Of a stretch of DNA of 25,847 nt, positions 1 through 5,677 are shown in pieces. The notes under the pieces were generated by a model. The model ran no database searches and was not told the origin of the DNA. It worked only from the letters and a program-made list of their open reading frames with translations. Each line of letters starts with the position of its first letter. The first letter of the stretch is position 1. The position numbers and the translations under genes were made by a program. This stretch comes from a virus, in the IMG/VR virus record IMGVR_UViG_3300032093_000748, positions 1 through 25,847 of that record; one strand, written 5' to 3'.

Positions 1-267
1 ATTTATTCTGTAATAATGCGATACGCCTGGTTCTGTGTATTCAGAACCGCAATTAACTTCTGTGCTAATTGTAATCCTGATTGCATACACATCATATTGA
101 TCAGTTCCATAATAACCATAATTAGTTACACATGGAAAATCATTAAATAAAATTGATGTAGTAATTGTCAATTTATTATCCGTTGTAGATGTTACTTCGC
201 TAATAGCATCTGCAACTTTTGCCCTTGCATGTGATTTAACTATTTGTTCTTGTGTTGCTGTTGTCAT
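1..267 (-). CDS. Hypothetical protein, C-terminus cut by window start
   Basis: An open frame of 89 codons begins with ATG at 267 and runs off the left edge without a stop. The protein starts MTTATQEQIVKSHARAKVAD and continues with a short helix followed by a beta-rich stretch (KLTITTSILFND, YDVYAIRITIST) with two cysteines. I recognise no family. The start is well supported: GGAAGG lies 10-15 bases upstream on the minus strand, just after a strong 9-bp hairpin (289-311). It is separated from the next gene upstream by a structured 99-base gap, so it may be transcribed or controlled on its own. Reality of the gene is fairly certain; function is unknown. Confidence 0.7.
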   Translation of the reverse strand, partial: MTTATQEQIVKSHARAKVADAISEVTSTTDNKLTITTSILFNDFPCVTNYGYYGTDQYDVYAIRITISTEVNCGSEYTEPGVSHYYRIN

Positions 268-288
268 ACGGTTTGCCTTCCGTTAATA

Positions 289-311
289 AGTAGTACCACG
301 GTGGTACTACT
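289..311. promoter_or_regulatory. 23-bp perfect dyad upstream of the leftmost gene
   Basis: AGTAGTACCAC at 289-299 is the exact reverse complement of GTGGTACTACT at 301-311, around one central base. As RNA on the minus strand it forms a 9-bp stem with a 5-base loop, directly followed by TATTAACGGAAGGCAA, the ribosome site of the 267 start. As DNA it could be a dimeric repressor site. The position just ahead of the ribosome site matches the leader hairpins at 999-1013, 2355-2369 and 6574-6587, though I see no -10/-35 pair above this one. Confidence 0.6.
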
Positions 312-360
312 AGCGCCCGCCGCAGAGATTGCATCTGCGCTGGCCCACTAGGGGCGGGCT
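312..360 (-). other. GC-rich nested stem structure between two genes
   Basis: GCCCGC at 315-320 pairs with GCGGGC at 354-359, enclosing CGCAGA at 321-326 paired with TCTGCG at 334-339. The two six-bp stems share a continuous strand and could stack coaxially, with a single-stranded or weakly paired CCTAGTGGG segment opposite. It starts six bases after the stop of the upstream gene. It may be a terminator lacking a T-tract, an RNA processing or stability element, or a small structured RNA. It is far more GC-rich than its surroundings. Confidence 0.45.
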
Positions 361-366
361 GTTAAA

Positions 367-702
367 TTAAACGCCGCGTACCTTATCTTCATAAATGTTT
401 GCAATTCTGAATTGTGCTGGAACTAATTTAATGCACTCAGATCCAACTGGAAACCAACCCATATCGCCACCATCTTTAGCCTTGTCATAATCTTCAGGGT
501 GAATAATTGTTGCGCCACCACCACTAACCATTACGCCATTTGAATTACCTTGTTTAGATGTATCGCGGCCACAAAATACACAAGATAAAAAACCAACTTT
601 GCCTTGATCTGATTTAATTTGATATTTAGCACCAAACAATAAATCTGTATCAAATGCACGGGCTTCTTCACCTGTGCGGTGATTTTTGTACATATACTCC
701 AT
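367..702 (-). CDS. Small CxxC zinc-binding-like protein (111 aa)
   Basis: The protein starts MEYMYKNHRTGEEARAFDTD. Cysteines C41 and C44 (CVFCGR) plus C90 in the segment FPVGSECIKLVP suggest a small metal-binding fold. Proteins with this CxxCGR and later GWFPVGSEC pattern occur in actinobacteriophages as uncharacterised small proteins (family recollection, not searched). A longer frame opens at 789, but the internal ATG at 700-702 is preferred: the upstream gene stops at 704-706, one base away, and an AAGCAGG ribosome site lies above it. It is probably co-transcribed with the 704-982 gene from the promoter at 1023-1051. Function unknown. Confidence 0.7.
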   Translation of the reverse strand: MEYMYKNHRTGEEARAFDTDLLFGAKYQIKSDQGKVGFLSCVFCGRDTSKQGNSNGVMVSGGGATIIHPEDYDKAKDGGDMGWFPVGSECIKLVPAQFRIANIYEDKVRGV

Positions 703-703
703 G

Positions 704-982
704 TTAGAAACCTGCTTTCTTGTCATGTGCAACTGCAATTGCACCTGCGGCATCATTAAGTTTTTCACCTGCGGCAAGAATGTCAGCACCTATTAAATTA
801 AACATTTCTGCTGGCATTGTTTGTAGAATTTTTGTTAATTGATTAACTGTGCGTTGTAATTGTGTTGTCTTGGTTGCTAATGATTTTAGTGAAATTGTTG
901 ATGCAACCATTTGATCAACTGCATAGTAATTAAGATCTTGAAAACCGTTACCGCCAATTGATCCTGTGTACTTCTTGTTCAT
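704..982 (-). CDS. Hypothetical helical protein (92 aa)
   Basis: Starts MNKKYTGSIGGNGFQDLNYY. The centre (residues 28-60) is a regular run of polar and hydrophobic residues (LKSLATKTTQLQRTVNQLTKILQTM) that looks like an amphipathic helix or short coiled coil, and the C-terminus is alanine-rich. No family recognised. This is the first gene of its transcript: a TTGACA-17-AATAAT promoter lies at 1023-1051, a hairpin at 999-1013 and a GGAGAAGG ribosome site just before ATG 980-982. The strong promoter and ribosome site suggest high expression. Confidence 0.7.
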   Translation of the reverse strand: MNKKYTGSIGGNGFQDLNYYAVDQMVASTISLKSLATKTTQLQRTVNQLTKILQTMPAEMFNLIGADILAAGEKLNDAAGAIAVAHDKKAGF

Positions 983-998
983 TTGCCTTCTCCTTTGT

Positions 999-1013
999 GG
1001 GGATCTTTTCCCC
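999..1013 (-). promoter_or_regulatory. 5' leader hairpin, copy A
   Basis: The minus-strand RNA reads GGGGAAAAGATCCCC: a GGGGA/TCCCC stem with a 5-base loop. It begins about three bases after the transcription start predicted from the -10 box at 1023-1028 and is followed by ACAAAGGAGAAGGCAAATG. Copy B at 2355-2369 is nearly identical in sequence and placement. Confidence 0.6.
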
Positions 1014-1022
1014 TATGGCGTA

Positions 1023-1051
1023 ATTATTGCCTTTTTGGGAAACAATGTCAA
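1023..1051 (-). promoter_or_regulatory. Strong sigma70-type promoter for the 982 gene
   Basis: On the minus strand a perfect -35 TTGACA (1051-1046) is followed by exactly 17 bases and the -10 AATAAT (1028-1023, 5 of 6 to TATAAT). Predicted start of transcription is near 1016. It sits just past the stop codon of the 1065-1256 gene. Confidence 0.75.
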
Positions 1052-1064
1052 ACACATTTTGGAA

Positions 1065-1256
1065 CTATTTTTGGGATAAACACCTGCGGCAGATCAGGGG
1101 GTGAACCTGAGCCTGGTCAGGCTGGACATGTATAGGGGCTTGGGAGCGGTCTAGGACCACCATTGGGGCGCAGGTGGCAGTTCCCAGGATCTTGCACCCC
1201 GTATGCCACTTGCCTGCCCCGCTAGAGGCTGGAAAAAAGATTTTGTAGCCTCTCAT
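1065..1256 (-). CDS. GC-rich small zinc-finger-like protein (63 aa)
   Basis: Residues H18, C21, C29 and the pair C56/C59 (ICRRCL) give a metal-binding pattern; GKWH followed by spaced cysteines and a C-terminal CRRCL is common in tiny actinobacterial and actinophage proteins. The coding DNA is clearly different from its neighbours: 98 of 160 bases (61%) are G or C in 1081-1240, against 17 of 60 in 1381-1440, which suggests recent arrival from a high-GC genome. AGGAG lies eight bases before ATG 1254-1256, and the ATG overlaps the stop of the preceding 27-codon frame as TAATG. Binding partner unknown. Confidence 0.65.
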   Translation of the reverse strand: MRGYKIFFPASSGAGKWHTGCKILGTATCAPMVVLDRSQAPIHVQPDQAQVHPLICRRCLSQK

Positions 1257-1339
1257 TATTTGGACTCCTGGGTGAGTTCAATCAGCCTTTGGGCCAAGTC
1301 AGCCAATTCTTGTAAAGATGGCAATAGTTCTTCTGACAT
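1256..1339 (-). CDS. 27-residue microprotein, translationally linked
   Basis: Encodes MSEELLPSLQELADLAQRLI followed by ELTQESK. It is one acidic amphipathic helix. Both ends are TAATG overlaps: its ATG shares a base with the stop of the 1339-1548 gene and its stop shares a base with the next ATG at 1256. This chain of exact stop/start overlaps is the main reason to call it a gene. No domain is recognisable; it could be a binding peptide, or a leader that mainly carries ribosomes to the next gene and supplies its AGGAG site. Confidence 0.55.
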   Translation of the reverse strand: MSEELLPSLQELADLAQRLIELTQESK

Positions 1340-1548
1340 TAGACGGTTGCTCCCCAAATTTCTTTAACTGGTACTGCATCACCGTAACTATAAATGTGAT
1401 GAAAAATTGTAATTTTTTTATTGTCACAAATATGACGGCGGCCAGCCCGTATTGCAGGGTGAAAATTTACAAACAATTGTGAATCAATCCCGCAAGTATC
1501 GCAATGAGATGAAAAATAATGTCTAGGTGGAGGTAAAATTTTATCCAT
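1339..1548 (-). CDS. Small Cys/His protein (69 aa)
   Basis: Starts MDKILPPPRHYFSSHCDTCG. C16 and C19 (CDTC) with H39/C41 (RRHICD) form a likely zinc-binding set. A longer frame opens at 1671, but ATG 1546-1548 is chosen because it overlaps the upstream stop as TAATG and has GGAGG eight bases ahead. Its stop overlaps the start of the 27-residue gene in the same way. One of three consecutive small Cys-rich genes (1065-1742). Function unknown; DNA or RNA binding would be a guess. Confidence 0.65.
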   Translation of the reverse strand: MDKILPPPRHYFSSHCDTCGIDSQLFVNFHPAIRAGRRHICDNKKITIFHHIYSYGDAVPVKEIWGATV

Positions 1549-1742
1549 TACTTTGCCTCCGCGTGATAATCGCAATCGCCTGGTTTTGGAACTCTGCATT
1601 TGTGAGCAAATGGAATTATTTTGTTGCCGCCGTATGTAGTAGAAACGGCGGCTGGATCGCTTAAATACCAATTGCCCTTGGCGCTAAAAACCCAAACAAG
1701 ATTTTCAACGCCACATTTTTTGCAAGTGATGTATTTAGTCAT
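1548..1742 (-). CDS. Small zinc-ribbon-like protein (64 aa)
   Basis: CKKCG at residues 7-11 and HKC at 47-49, with further C57 and H60, frame an aromatic core (NLVWVFSAKGNWYL). This CxxCG...W...W.L...HxC layout is seen in many short actinophage proteins of unknown role. The start ATG 1740-1742 has no good ribosome site but lies two bases after the preceding stop, so translation is probably coupled. The stop overlaps the next ATG as TAATG. Confidence 0.7.
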   Translation of the reverse strand: MTKYITCKKCGVENLVWVFSAKGNWYLSDPAAVSTTYGGNKIIPFAHKCRVPKPGDCDYHAEAK

Positions 1743-1744
1743 AA

Positions 1745-2107
1745 TTACTTGGCCAACATTTCTCTAGTAACAAGTTTGCCTTGGTAGTAATTAACTTGTG
1801 ATTTGTTTAATGGGCAAAGAATTCCTTTGTTGCAACGGCATGTAACTGACTCAGGGTGAATATTAATGACAACCTGGTAATCAACTTTACCTGTTTGATC
1901 AAGTGTTGTCTGAGTTACAATTACTGGATATTGTTGTTTAATCAAACTAGCAATGTGTTCTTCCATGTTAGATTTATCATTCATAACTTTTGAATCCCAA
2001 GAAAGGTAATCGCCTTCAATAAATTTTTCCATATTGACTGCACCTGTTGGGCTAATTGCTGTAACAACATATTTATTCGCTTCGTTAAATCTAGGTAGTG
2101 AATTCAT
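1745..2107 (-). CDS. Hypothetical protein with CxC..C tail (120 aa)
   Basis: Starts MNSLPRFNEANKYVVTAISP. A basic and beta-rich body (YPVIVTQTTLDQTGKVDYQVVINIHP) is followed by C90, C92 and C98 near the C-terminus, which may bind metal. No family recognised. It lies two bases after the stop of the 2110-2337 gene and two before the next start, so it belongs to the operon that starts at the promoter at 2380-2408. Confidence 0.65.
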   Translation of the reverse strand: MNSLPRFNEANKYVVTAISPTGAVNMEKFIEGDYLSWDSKVMNDKSNMEEHIASLIKQQYPVIVTQTTLDQTGKVDYQVVINIHPESVTCRCNKGILCPLNKSQVNYYQGKLVTREMLAK

Positions 2108-2109
2108 AA

Positions 2110-2337
2110 TTAGTTACCCACCTTCTGAATTACAACTGGGCGGGAATCAATAAAGCGGATACCGTATTCACGGGCTAATTGTGTTGCTTCAACTTTGTTG
2201 TTAGCCCAAATAGTTTTAAAAGTTAATTGACGGGCTACATCTACATCTTGAAAAATTACATTGTATTCAAAGCGAGCGTTCATACGCTTGCCTGTAAATA
2301 TTAATTGCAACTTGTCATCTGATATTACTGTGTTCAT
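2110..2337 (-). CDS. Hypothetical protein (75 aa), first gene of its operon
   Basis: Starts MNTVISDDKLQLIFTGKRMN. The sequence alternates beta-like and helical stretches (ARFEYNVIFQDVDVARQL; KVEATQLAREYGIRFID), with no cysteines and no recognised domain. It follows promoter 2380-2408, hairpin 2355-2369 and an AAAGGAGCAAGGCAA ribosome site; this leader is a near copy of the one in front of the 982 gene, though the proteins are unrelated by eye. Confidence 0.7.
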   Translation of the reverse strand: MNTVISDDKLQLIFTGKRMNARFEYNVIFQDVDVARQLTFKTIWANNKVEATQLAREYGIRFIDSRPVVIQKVGN

Positions 2338-2354
2338 TTGCCTTGCTCCTTTTT

Positions 2355-2369
2355 GGGGAACTTTTCCCC
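2355..2369 (-). promoter_or_regulatory. 5' leader hairpin, copy B
   Basis: RNA on the minus strand reads GGGGAAAAGTTCCCC, a GGGGAA/TTCCCC stem with a 3-base loop. It begins three or four bases after the predicted transcription start and is followed by AAAAAGGAGCAAGGCAAATG. It differs from copy A by one base inside the hairpin, which keeps the stem intact. Confidence 0.6.
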
Positions 2370-2379
2370 TACAAAAGAA

Positions 2380-2408
2380 ATACTAGGACTTTGGCAAGAT
2401 GATTGCAA
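2380..2408 (-). promoter_or_regulatory. Promoter for the 2337 gene
   Basis: Minus strand: -35 TTGCAA (2408-2403, 4 of 6), 17-base spacer, -10 TAGTAT (2385-2380, 4 of 6). The boxes are weaker than at 1023-1051 but spacing and the position of the following hairpin are the same. Confidence 0.5.
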
Positions 2409-2426
2409 GCATTTGTGGCACTTTTT

Positions 2427-2834
2427 TTAGGATTTTTTACGCTCATTTTCCTGGGAAAAGGGTGATTTGGGCCACACTTGCACCCAAACCCCAGGTTCAG
2501 GGCCATATTCCTTGGTAGCCCACAGGTTAGTTACCTGCCCATCATCACGGTATGCAATTGCAGTTAGTCCATCTAAAACTGCTCTAACTAATTTATCTAA
2601 ATCAGGAGCAACAGATGGATCTTGTCTTGTAACAGTTTTTGGTTTTACAAATGTAAATATCATTTCAATCATTACTGCTTCGCTATGTGGTTTTGCACCC
2701 GCTTGTTTTGCGGCTAATGCAATTGCGCTTCTCCATGATGCGAGCGCTGATCCTTGTGAATGAATAACACGGCCATGAATAACTTTCATAGATCCCTGTG
2801 GGATCGGTTGTCCTTTTACTTCAAAAGTTATCAC
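2427..2834 (-). CDS. rusA: RusA-family Holliday junction resolvase
   Basis: 135 residues, the usual RusA length. RusA is a dimeric endonuclease that cuts four-way junctions during phage recombination and replication. The N-terminal PQGSMK segment (residues 12-17) and the acidic core are present: PDLDKLVRAVLDG gives D78, D80, K81 and D88, followed by YRDDGQVTNL with D97/D98 and K108, matching the family's metal-binding aspartates. The start is GTG at 2832-2834, overlapping the upstream stop (GTGA). There is no ribosome site, but a TACACT box sits exactly six bases before the GTG, so a leaderless transcript is possible in addition to coupling. Confidence 0.88.
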   Translation of the reverse strand: MITFEVKGQPIPQGSMKVIHGRVIHSQGSALASWRSAIALAAKQAGAKPHSEAVMIEMIFTFVKPKTVTRQDPSVAPDLDKLVRAVLDGLTAIAYRDDGQVTNLWATKEYGPEPGVWVQVWPKSPFSQENERKKS

Positions 2835-3019
2835 ATATAAAGTGTAACTAAATCCGTCACAATTACAATTTGGTCATGTCCAGTTTGATCTATTCCGTAA
2901 ATATCATAAGCGCCACATCTGTCAGGGCCTTCAATGTATTTGATAGTTAGATCTTTATTTTTAGCAACAACATGATCACCTGGTTGTAAAACACCTGGTT
3001 CAACAGTATGCGCTTTCAT
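2831..3019 (-). CDS. Hypothetical small protein (62 aa)
   Basis: Starts MKAHTVEPGVLQPGDHVVAK. The N-terminal half, with VLQPGDHVVAKN, looks like a small beta-barrel opening of the kind seen in SH3-like folds, but no family is assigned. TAGGAG lies five bases before ATG 3017-3019, a good ribosome site. The gene overlaps rusA by GTGA. Two short dyads lie just upstream (3033-3045 and 3052-3062), suggesting its own regulation. Confidence 0.65.
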   Translation of the reverse strand: MKAHTVEPGVLQPGDHVVAKNKDLTIKYIEGPDRCGAYDIYGIDQTGHDQIVIVTDLVTLYM

Positions 3020-3032
3020 TACAACTCCTATC

Positions 3033-3062
3033 TGTAATAATTACATTAATGGTAACAGTTAC
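3033..3062. promoter_or_regulatory. Two adjacent short dyads upstream of the 3019 gene
   Basis: TGTAAT-A-ATTACA (3033-3045) and GTAAC-A-GTTAC (3052-3062) are each perfect odd-length palindromes, seven bases apart in the 57-base gap between the replication-initiator-like gene and the 3019 gene. They resemble paired operator half-sites. No convincing promoter boxes were found in the gap. Confidence 0.4.
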
Positions 3063-3076
3063 GGATAATGTTTGCG

Positions 3077-3871
3077 TTATTTTGTAGCAATCTTTTTGAC
3101 AAGTTCCCGTAATTCTTGTGGTGGTGGTACGGCTCTTTGTCGCTGTAATTCTTGTTCCCTCTGCCACTCCACAAATTCCTGGCGCTCGCGTTCTGTTTTC
3201 TCTTTGCTTTGTTGTAATTCTTTTTCCCTCTTTTCTTCAGGAGATAAATTACGCACTGGCAAAGCGTCATCAAGCCACCTGTGAGCGTTTATCCATGTTG
3301 CGGGGTGTGCTGTGTATGTTGGAACTCTATTAGGGTCTGATAAGTACCTTGTAGCCCCTTCTATGATGATCTGTGGTTCAGTTGTTTGAATTGCTTTTAG
3401 CCATGACTTGAAAGCGGCTTGTTTAGCAACTTTGCGTGGATAGATTTTCCAAAATTCTTCAAACAACTCTGATGGTTTAATTGATGTTTCTCTAGGGTGG
3501 TTCATAGGGCGTGATTGTCCACCCGTTACTGCCGTCAATGTCACCCCGTTAGCGTCATTGCTACGCCCCGTCACAATGTCAGCCCGTAATTTATTTATAT
3601 TAATCTGATAAAGATGCGGCCTGCGGTCCTCTCTGCAATTAGCAGAACCGCCAGCGCCTTTAAACATTCTGATGAATCCCCGCTCAACCAAATTGTTTAC
3701 AGATCGCTGTACGGTCCTGATGCTGATAGATGCTTTGGAAGCAATAGTGGCTTGTGATGGATACGATTGCGTTCCTTCATCATTTGCGTGATCAGCAATT
3801 ACCAACAGAACCATCTTCTCCACTGTTGGCAAACTTGTTCTCCAAACATCTGACATCAATCTGATGCTCAT
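3077..3871 (-). CDS. HTH replication-initiator-like DNA-binding protein
   Basis: About 264 residues. Residues 31-80 form a winged-helix domain of the HTH_36 type (YPSQATIASKASISIRTVQR, then LVERGFIRMF), a family common in phage replication-initiation proteins. The C-terminal half has the pattern FEEFWKIYPRKVAKQAAFKSW and YTAHPATWINAHRWLDD typical of such proteins, followed by a long charged helix (EEKREKELQQSKEKTERERQ). It likely binds an origin or loads replisome proteins. Start: GAGGA lies six bases before ATG 3869-3871, whereas the in-frame ATG at 3875-3877 is only one base from it, so the shorter form is preferred. That ATG overlaps the stop of whiB as ATGA. Confidence 0.75.
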   Translation of the reverse strand: MSIRLMSDVWRTSLPTVEKMVLLVIADHANDEGTQSYPSQATIASKASISIRTVQRSVNNLVERGFIRMFKGAGGSANCREDRRPHLYQININKLRADIVTGRSNDANGVTLTAVTGGQSRPMNHPRETSIKPSELFEEFWKIYPRKVAKQAAFKSWLKAIQTTEPQIIIEGATRYLSDPNRVPTYTAHPATWINAHRWLDDALPVRNLSPEEKREKELQQSKEKTERERQEFVEWQREQELQRQRAVPPPQELRELVKKIATK

Positions 3872-4194
3872 AGACATTCCTCAATCTGATCTAAACTAAT
3901 TCCTAATTTTTCAAAAGAATCAATGGCGCGTTTTAATTGATTTGGGTATTTGCTAGGAAATCTGATGCCCACTCTTTCAATGCTAGTCATTCCGCCCCAC
4001 ACTCCGTAATTTTCATTCTCCATGGCGTAAGTTAGACAATCTTTCCAAATAGGGCAAGCCGCGCAAATACTGCGTAATGCGTTGATGTTTTCATACGCCA
4101 ACACGCTCCGTTCTTCTTCTACGCGGTAAAAAAGATCAGTGTAAATTTCTTTACAACCTGCTTTTTCCCAATCTACTTCGCTGTACTTGGGCAA
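3868..4194 (-). CDS. whiB: WhiB-family Fe-S transcription factor
   Basis: WhiB-like proteins are actinobacterial regulators carrying a 4Fe-4S cluster and acting with the primary sigma factor. The four cluster cysteines are present: one in EKAGCKEIY, then CAACPIWKDC (CxxCx5C), followed by the GVWGG turn that defines the family and a basic C-terminal region (RFPSKYPNQLKRA). The longest frame begins at 4239, but TTG at 4192-4194 with GGGGGAG upstream gives 108 residues beginning LPKYSEVDWEKAGC, closer to normal WhiB length. It overlaps the end of the nuclease gene. In phage TM4 a WhiB is known to interfere with host WhiB2 and superinfection; a similar role here is inference. Confidence 0.93.
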   Translation of the reverse strand: MPKYSEVDWEKAGCKEIYTDLFYRVEEERSVLAYENINALRSICAACPIWKDCLTYAMENENYGVWGGMTSIERVGIRFPSKYPNQLKRAIDSFEKLGISLDQIEECL

Positions 4195-4841
4195 CCTATC
4201 TCCCCCGTTGGATCGTAATACGGACAATAAGATGCACAAAATGCAATTGGCTTTTCAGGTTCAGGTGCAGTTTTATTTTGCGCCACAATATCTTTGATTT
4301 CCTGTAACCAATCCAATGCGTCTAATGCAATTGCGGGGTTATATGGTTCTTTGTGTACCAAGATGTCCTTCATGCCGCCATCACGGGGAATACCGACTAG
4401 GGCAACATCTTTTACTTCATAACCATTGTTTGCTAATAGCCAACCGTAAAGTTGGATTTGCCAGCGTTGTTGTTGATTGCCAAAGTATCTAGCGCCTTTT
4501 TTTGTAGTTGTTTTCCAATCTACAACCAGCCCTTGATCTTTAATAAATAAATCACAATGACCTTTTAGCCCTTCGTGACTTACTTCTAACTCAATTAAAT
4601 AATTATCACCAAATGGATCTAAACGCTGTATTGATTTTTCTACACCGCTATGAATAAAAGTACCCAAGATTGCGGCAAGAGTTTCAGTCTGATTTGTTTT
4701 TTCCGTCTGTTTTAAATCATGCCAAACCCTGCGCCTGCAACCGCCAGCACTTGATGGACCTATCTCTATTTGTTTAGATCTAGCCCTGGATTGATCATGG
4801 CCAACTAATGATTTAGTTAGCAGATCTTGTAGATCAATCAC
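4173..4841 (-). CDS. Cas4/RecB-like Fe-S exonuclease (PD-(D/E)XK)
   Basis: 222 residues. Nuclease motifs in order: GTFIHSGVE with H64, GHCDLFI with D97, VVDWKTT with D108 and K110, and QIQLY (Q128-Y132). An N-terminal SSAGGCRRRVW (C35) and a C-terminal FCASYCPYYDPTGEIGC (C202, C206, C217) supply the four cysteines that hold the iron-sulphur cluster in Cas4- and AddB-like nucleases. Such phage enzymes resect DNA ends for recombination or processing; no CRISPR genes are near. The start ATG overlaps the upstream stop as ATGA. Together with the annealing-protein candidate (5978-6553) and RusA it forms a recombination set. Confidence 0.88.
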   Translation of the reverse strand: MIDLQDLLTKSLVGHDQSRARSKQIEIGPSSAGGCRRRVWHDLKQTEKTNQTETLAAILGTFIHSGVEKSIQRLDPFGDNYLIELEVSHEGLKGHCDLFIKDQGLVVDWKTTTKKGARYFGNQQQRWQIQLYGWLLANNGYEVKDVALVGIPRDGGMKDILVHKEPYNPAIALDALDWLQEIKDIVAQNKTAPEPEKPIAFCASYCPYYDPTGEIGCPSTAK

Positions 4842-5044
4842 AGTTTGTCCTCATTCCATTGTTCTTCACCAAAAATTGCGCGGGTGTCTAAAACCATTTT
4901 GTCCATATCCAATTGCACTGACTCCATTAAAATTTCTGCCTCTTTTAATGTTTTCTGCGCCTGCATTAAATGAAAAAACATGCGTGCGTAATGAAACCAA
5001 TAACCAAAAAATAAACCAAAGCACAAAAAAATTATTGATCTCAT
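4838..5044 (-). CDS. Single-pass small membrane protein (68 aa)
   Basis: Residues 4-27 (IIFLCFGLFFGYWFHYARMFF) form one hydrophobic, aromatic-rich segment at the N-terminus, followed by a charged helix (AQKTLKEAEILMESVQLDMD) likely on the cytoplasmic side. It is placed unexpectedly inside the recombination operon, with ATGA overlaps at both ends. It could anchor a complex at the membrane or act in superinfection exclusion; neither is shown. No family recognised. Confidence 0.7.
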   Translation of the reverse strand: MRSIIFLCFGLFFGYWFHYARMFFHLMQAQKTLKEAEILMESVQLDMDKMVLDTRAIFGEEQWNEDKL

Positions 5045-5409
5045 GTTAGGTCCATACTGGTGCGGACTGAAGTTCCAACGGATCTTGCAATCTCTACCTG
5101 GGTTTTGAGCCGTATAGTATTAGCGCGAGCCGCTTTTACCAAAGCCTCTACTGTTCCCATACGCTCATGTAATTCAGCATTTTCAATTAATGCTAAATCC
5201 TCACGCTCTCCTACTGTGTAATTTTTTCCATTAGGTGCAGATTTTTGAGTAAGGCTAATGCGTGTACGGGCTACGGCTAATTCATATTTAGATTTAGTTT
5301 GGTGATAATCCAATTCCAAATCAACCATATTTTCATGCGCTTGGTCTATTTCTTTAGATAGTTCCCGCAAACGCTTTTCTATCATTGCAGGTGTAATTAT
5401 TTCATTCAT
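5041..5409 (-). CDS. Coiled-coil protein (122 aa)
   Basis: Starts MNEIITPAMIEKRLRELSKE. Almost the whole protein is predicted helix with heptad-like spacing (residues 10-55 and 75-110), broken by a turn at SAPNGKNYTVGERED. This two-helix layout resembles small phage proteins of unknown role found beside recombination genes. The frame is open from 5484, but ATG 5407-5409 is preferred because GGAGAG lies eight bases upstream and it overlaps the previous stop by eight bases. Stop overlaps the membrane-protein start (ATGA). Confidence 0.7.
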   Translation of the reverse strand: MNEIITPAMIEKRLRELSKEIDQAHENMVDLELDYHQTKSKYELAVARTRISLTQKSAPNGKNYTVGEREDLALIENAELHERMGTVEALVKAARANTIRLKTQVEIARSVGTSVRTSMDLT

Positions 5410-5677
5410 CAGCAGGCTCTCCTTGCGGTACAGGATCTTGTACAACTTGTAAGTTTGAGTTCTTATGTTTTTCTTGCAATGCAATTACTTTGCCTGCATC
5501 TGAAGATAGGTTAAAAGGATCAGGTATAAATTGAAATCCCATTTCCTCCATAGCCTCAGCCAATGCTTCAGGGAAGATGTCCAGGGCTGATGCAACCGCT
5601 CTAATGCCCAGGATATTTTGATGCACGGCTACTACAAATCCAGCATCAGGTTTGAACTTTTTTTGTTTATCACTCAT
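5402..5677 (-). CDS. Hypothetical small protein (91 aa)
   Basis: Starts MSDKQKKFKPDAGFVVAVHQ. The middle (NILGIRAVASALDIFPEALAEAMEEMGFQFIPD) looks like a helical domain with a possible HTH-type turn; the tail is polar and proline-rich. No family recognised. The longer frame from 5716 is rejected: ATG 5675-5677 overlaps the preceding stop as ATGA and GAGGAAGG lies about nine bases upstream. Confidence 0.65.
   Translation of the reverse strand: MSDKQKKFKPDAGFVVAVHQNILGIRAVASALDIFPEALAEAMEEMGFQFIPDPFNLSSDAGKVIALQEKHKNSNLQVVQDPVPQGEPADE

Noticed and set aside
312-360. tRNA-like fold with a GC-rich outer stem
   Set aside because: Only about 49 bases with two stems, no anticodon or T-loop sequence; too short for a tRNA.
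3046-3284. Short frames on both strands over the end of the replication gene
   Set aside because: They overlap the charged C-terminal helix of a clear gene in other frames and have no ribosome site or family pattern.
4173-4841. Cas4-like protein as part of a CRISPR-Cas system
   Set aside because: No cas1, cas2, effector genes or repeat array occur; phage Cas4-like nucleases commonly act in recombination.
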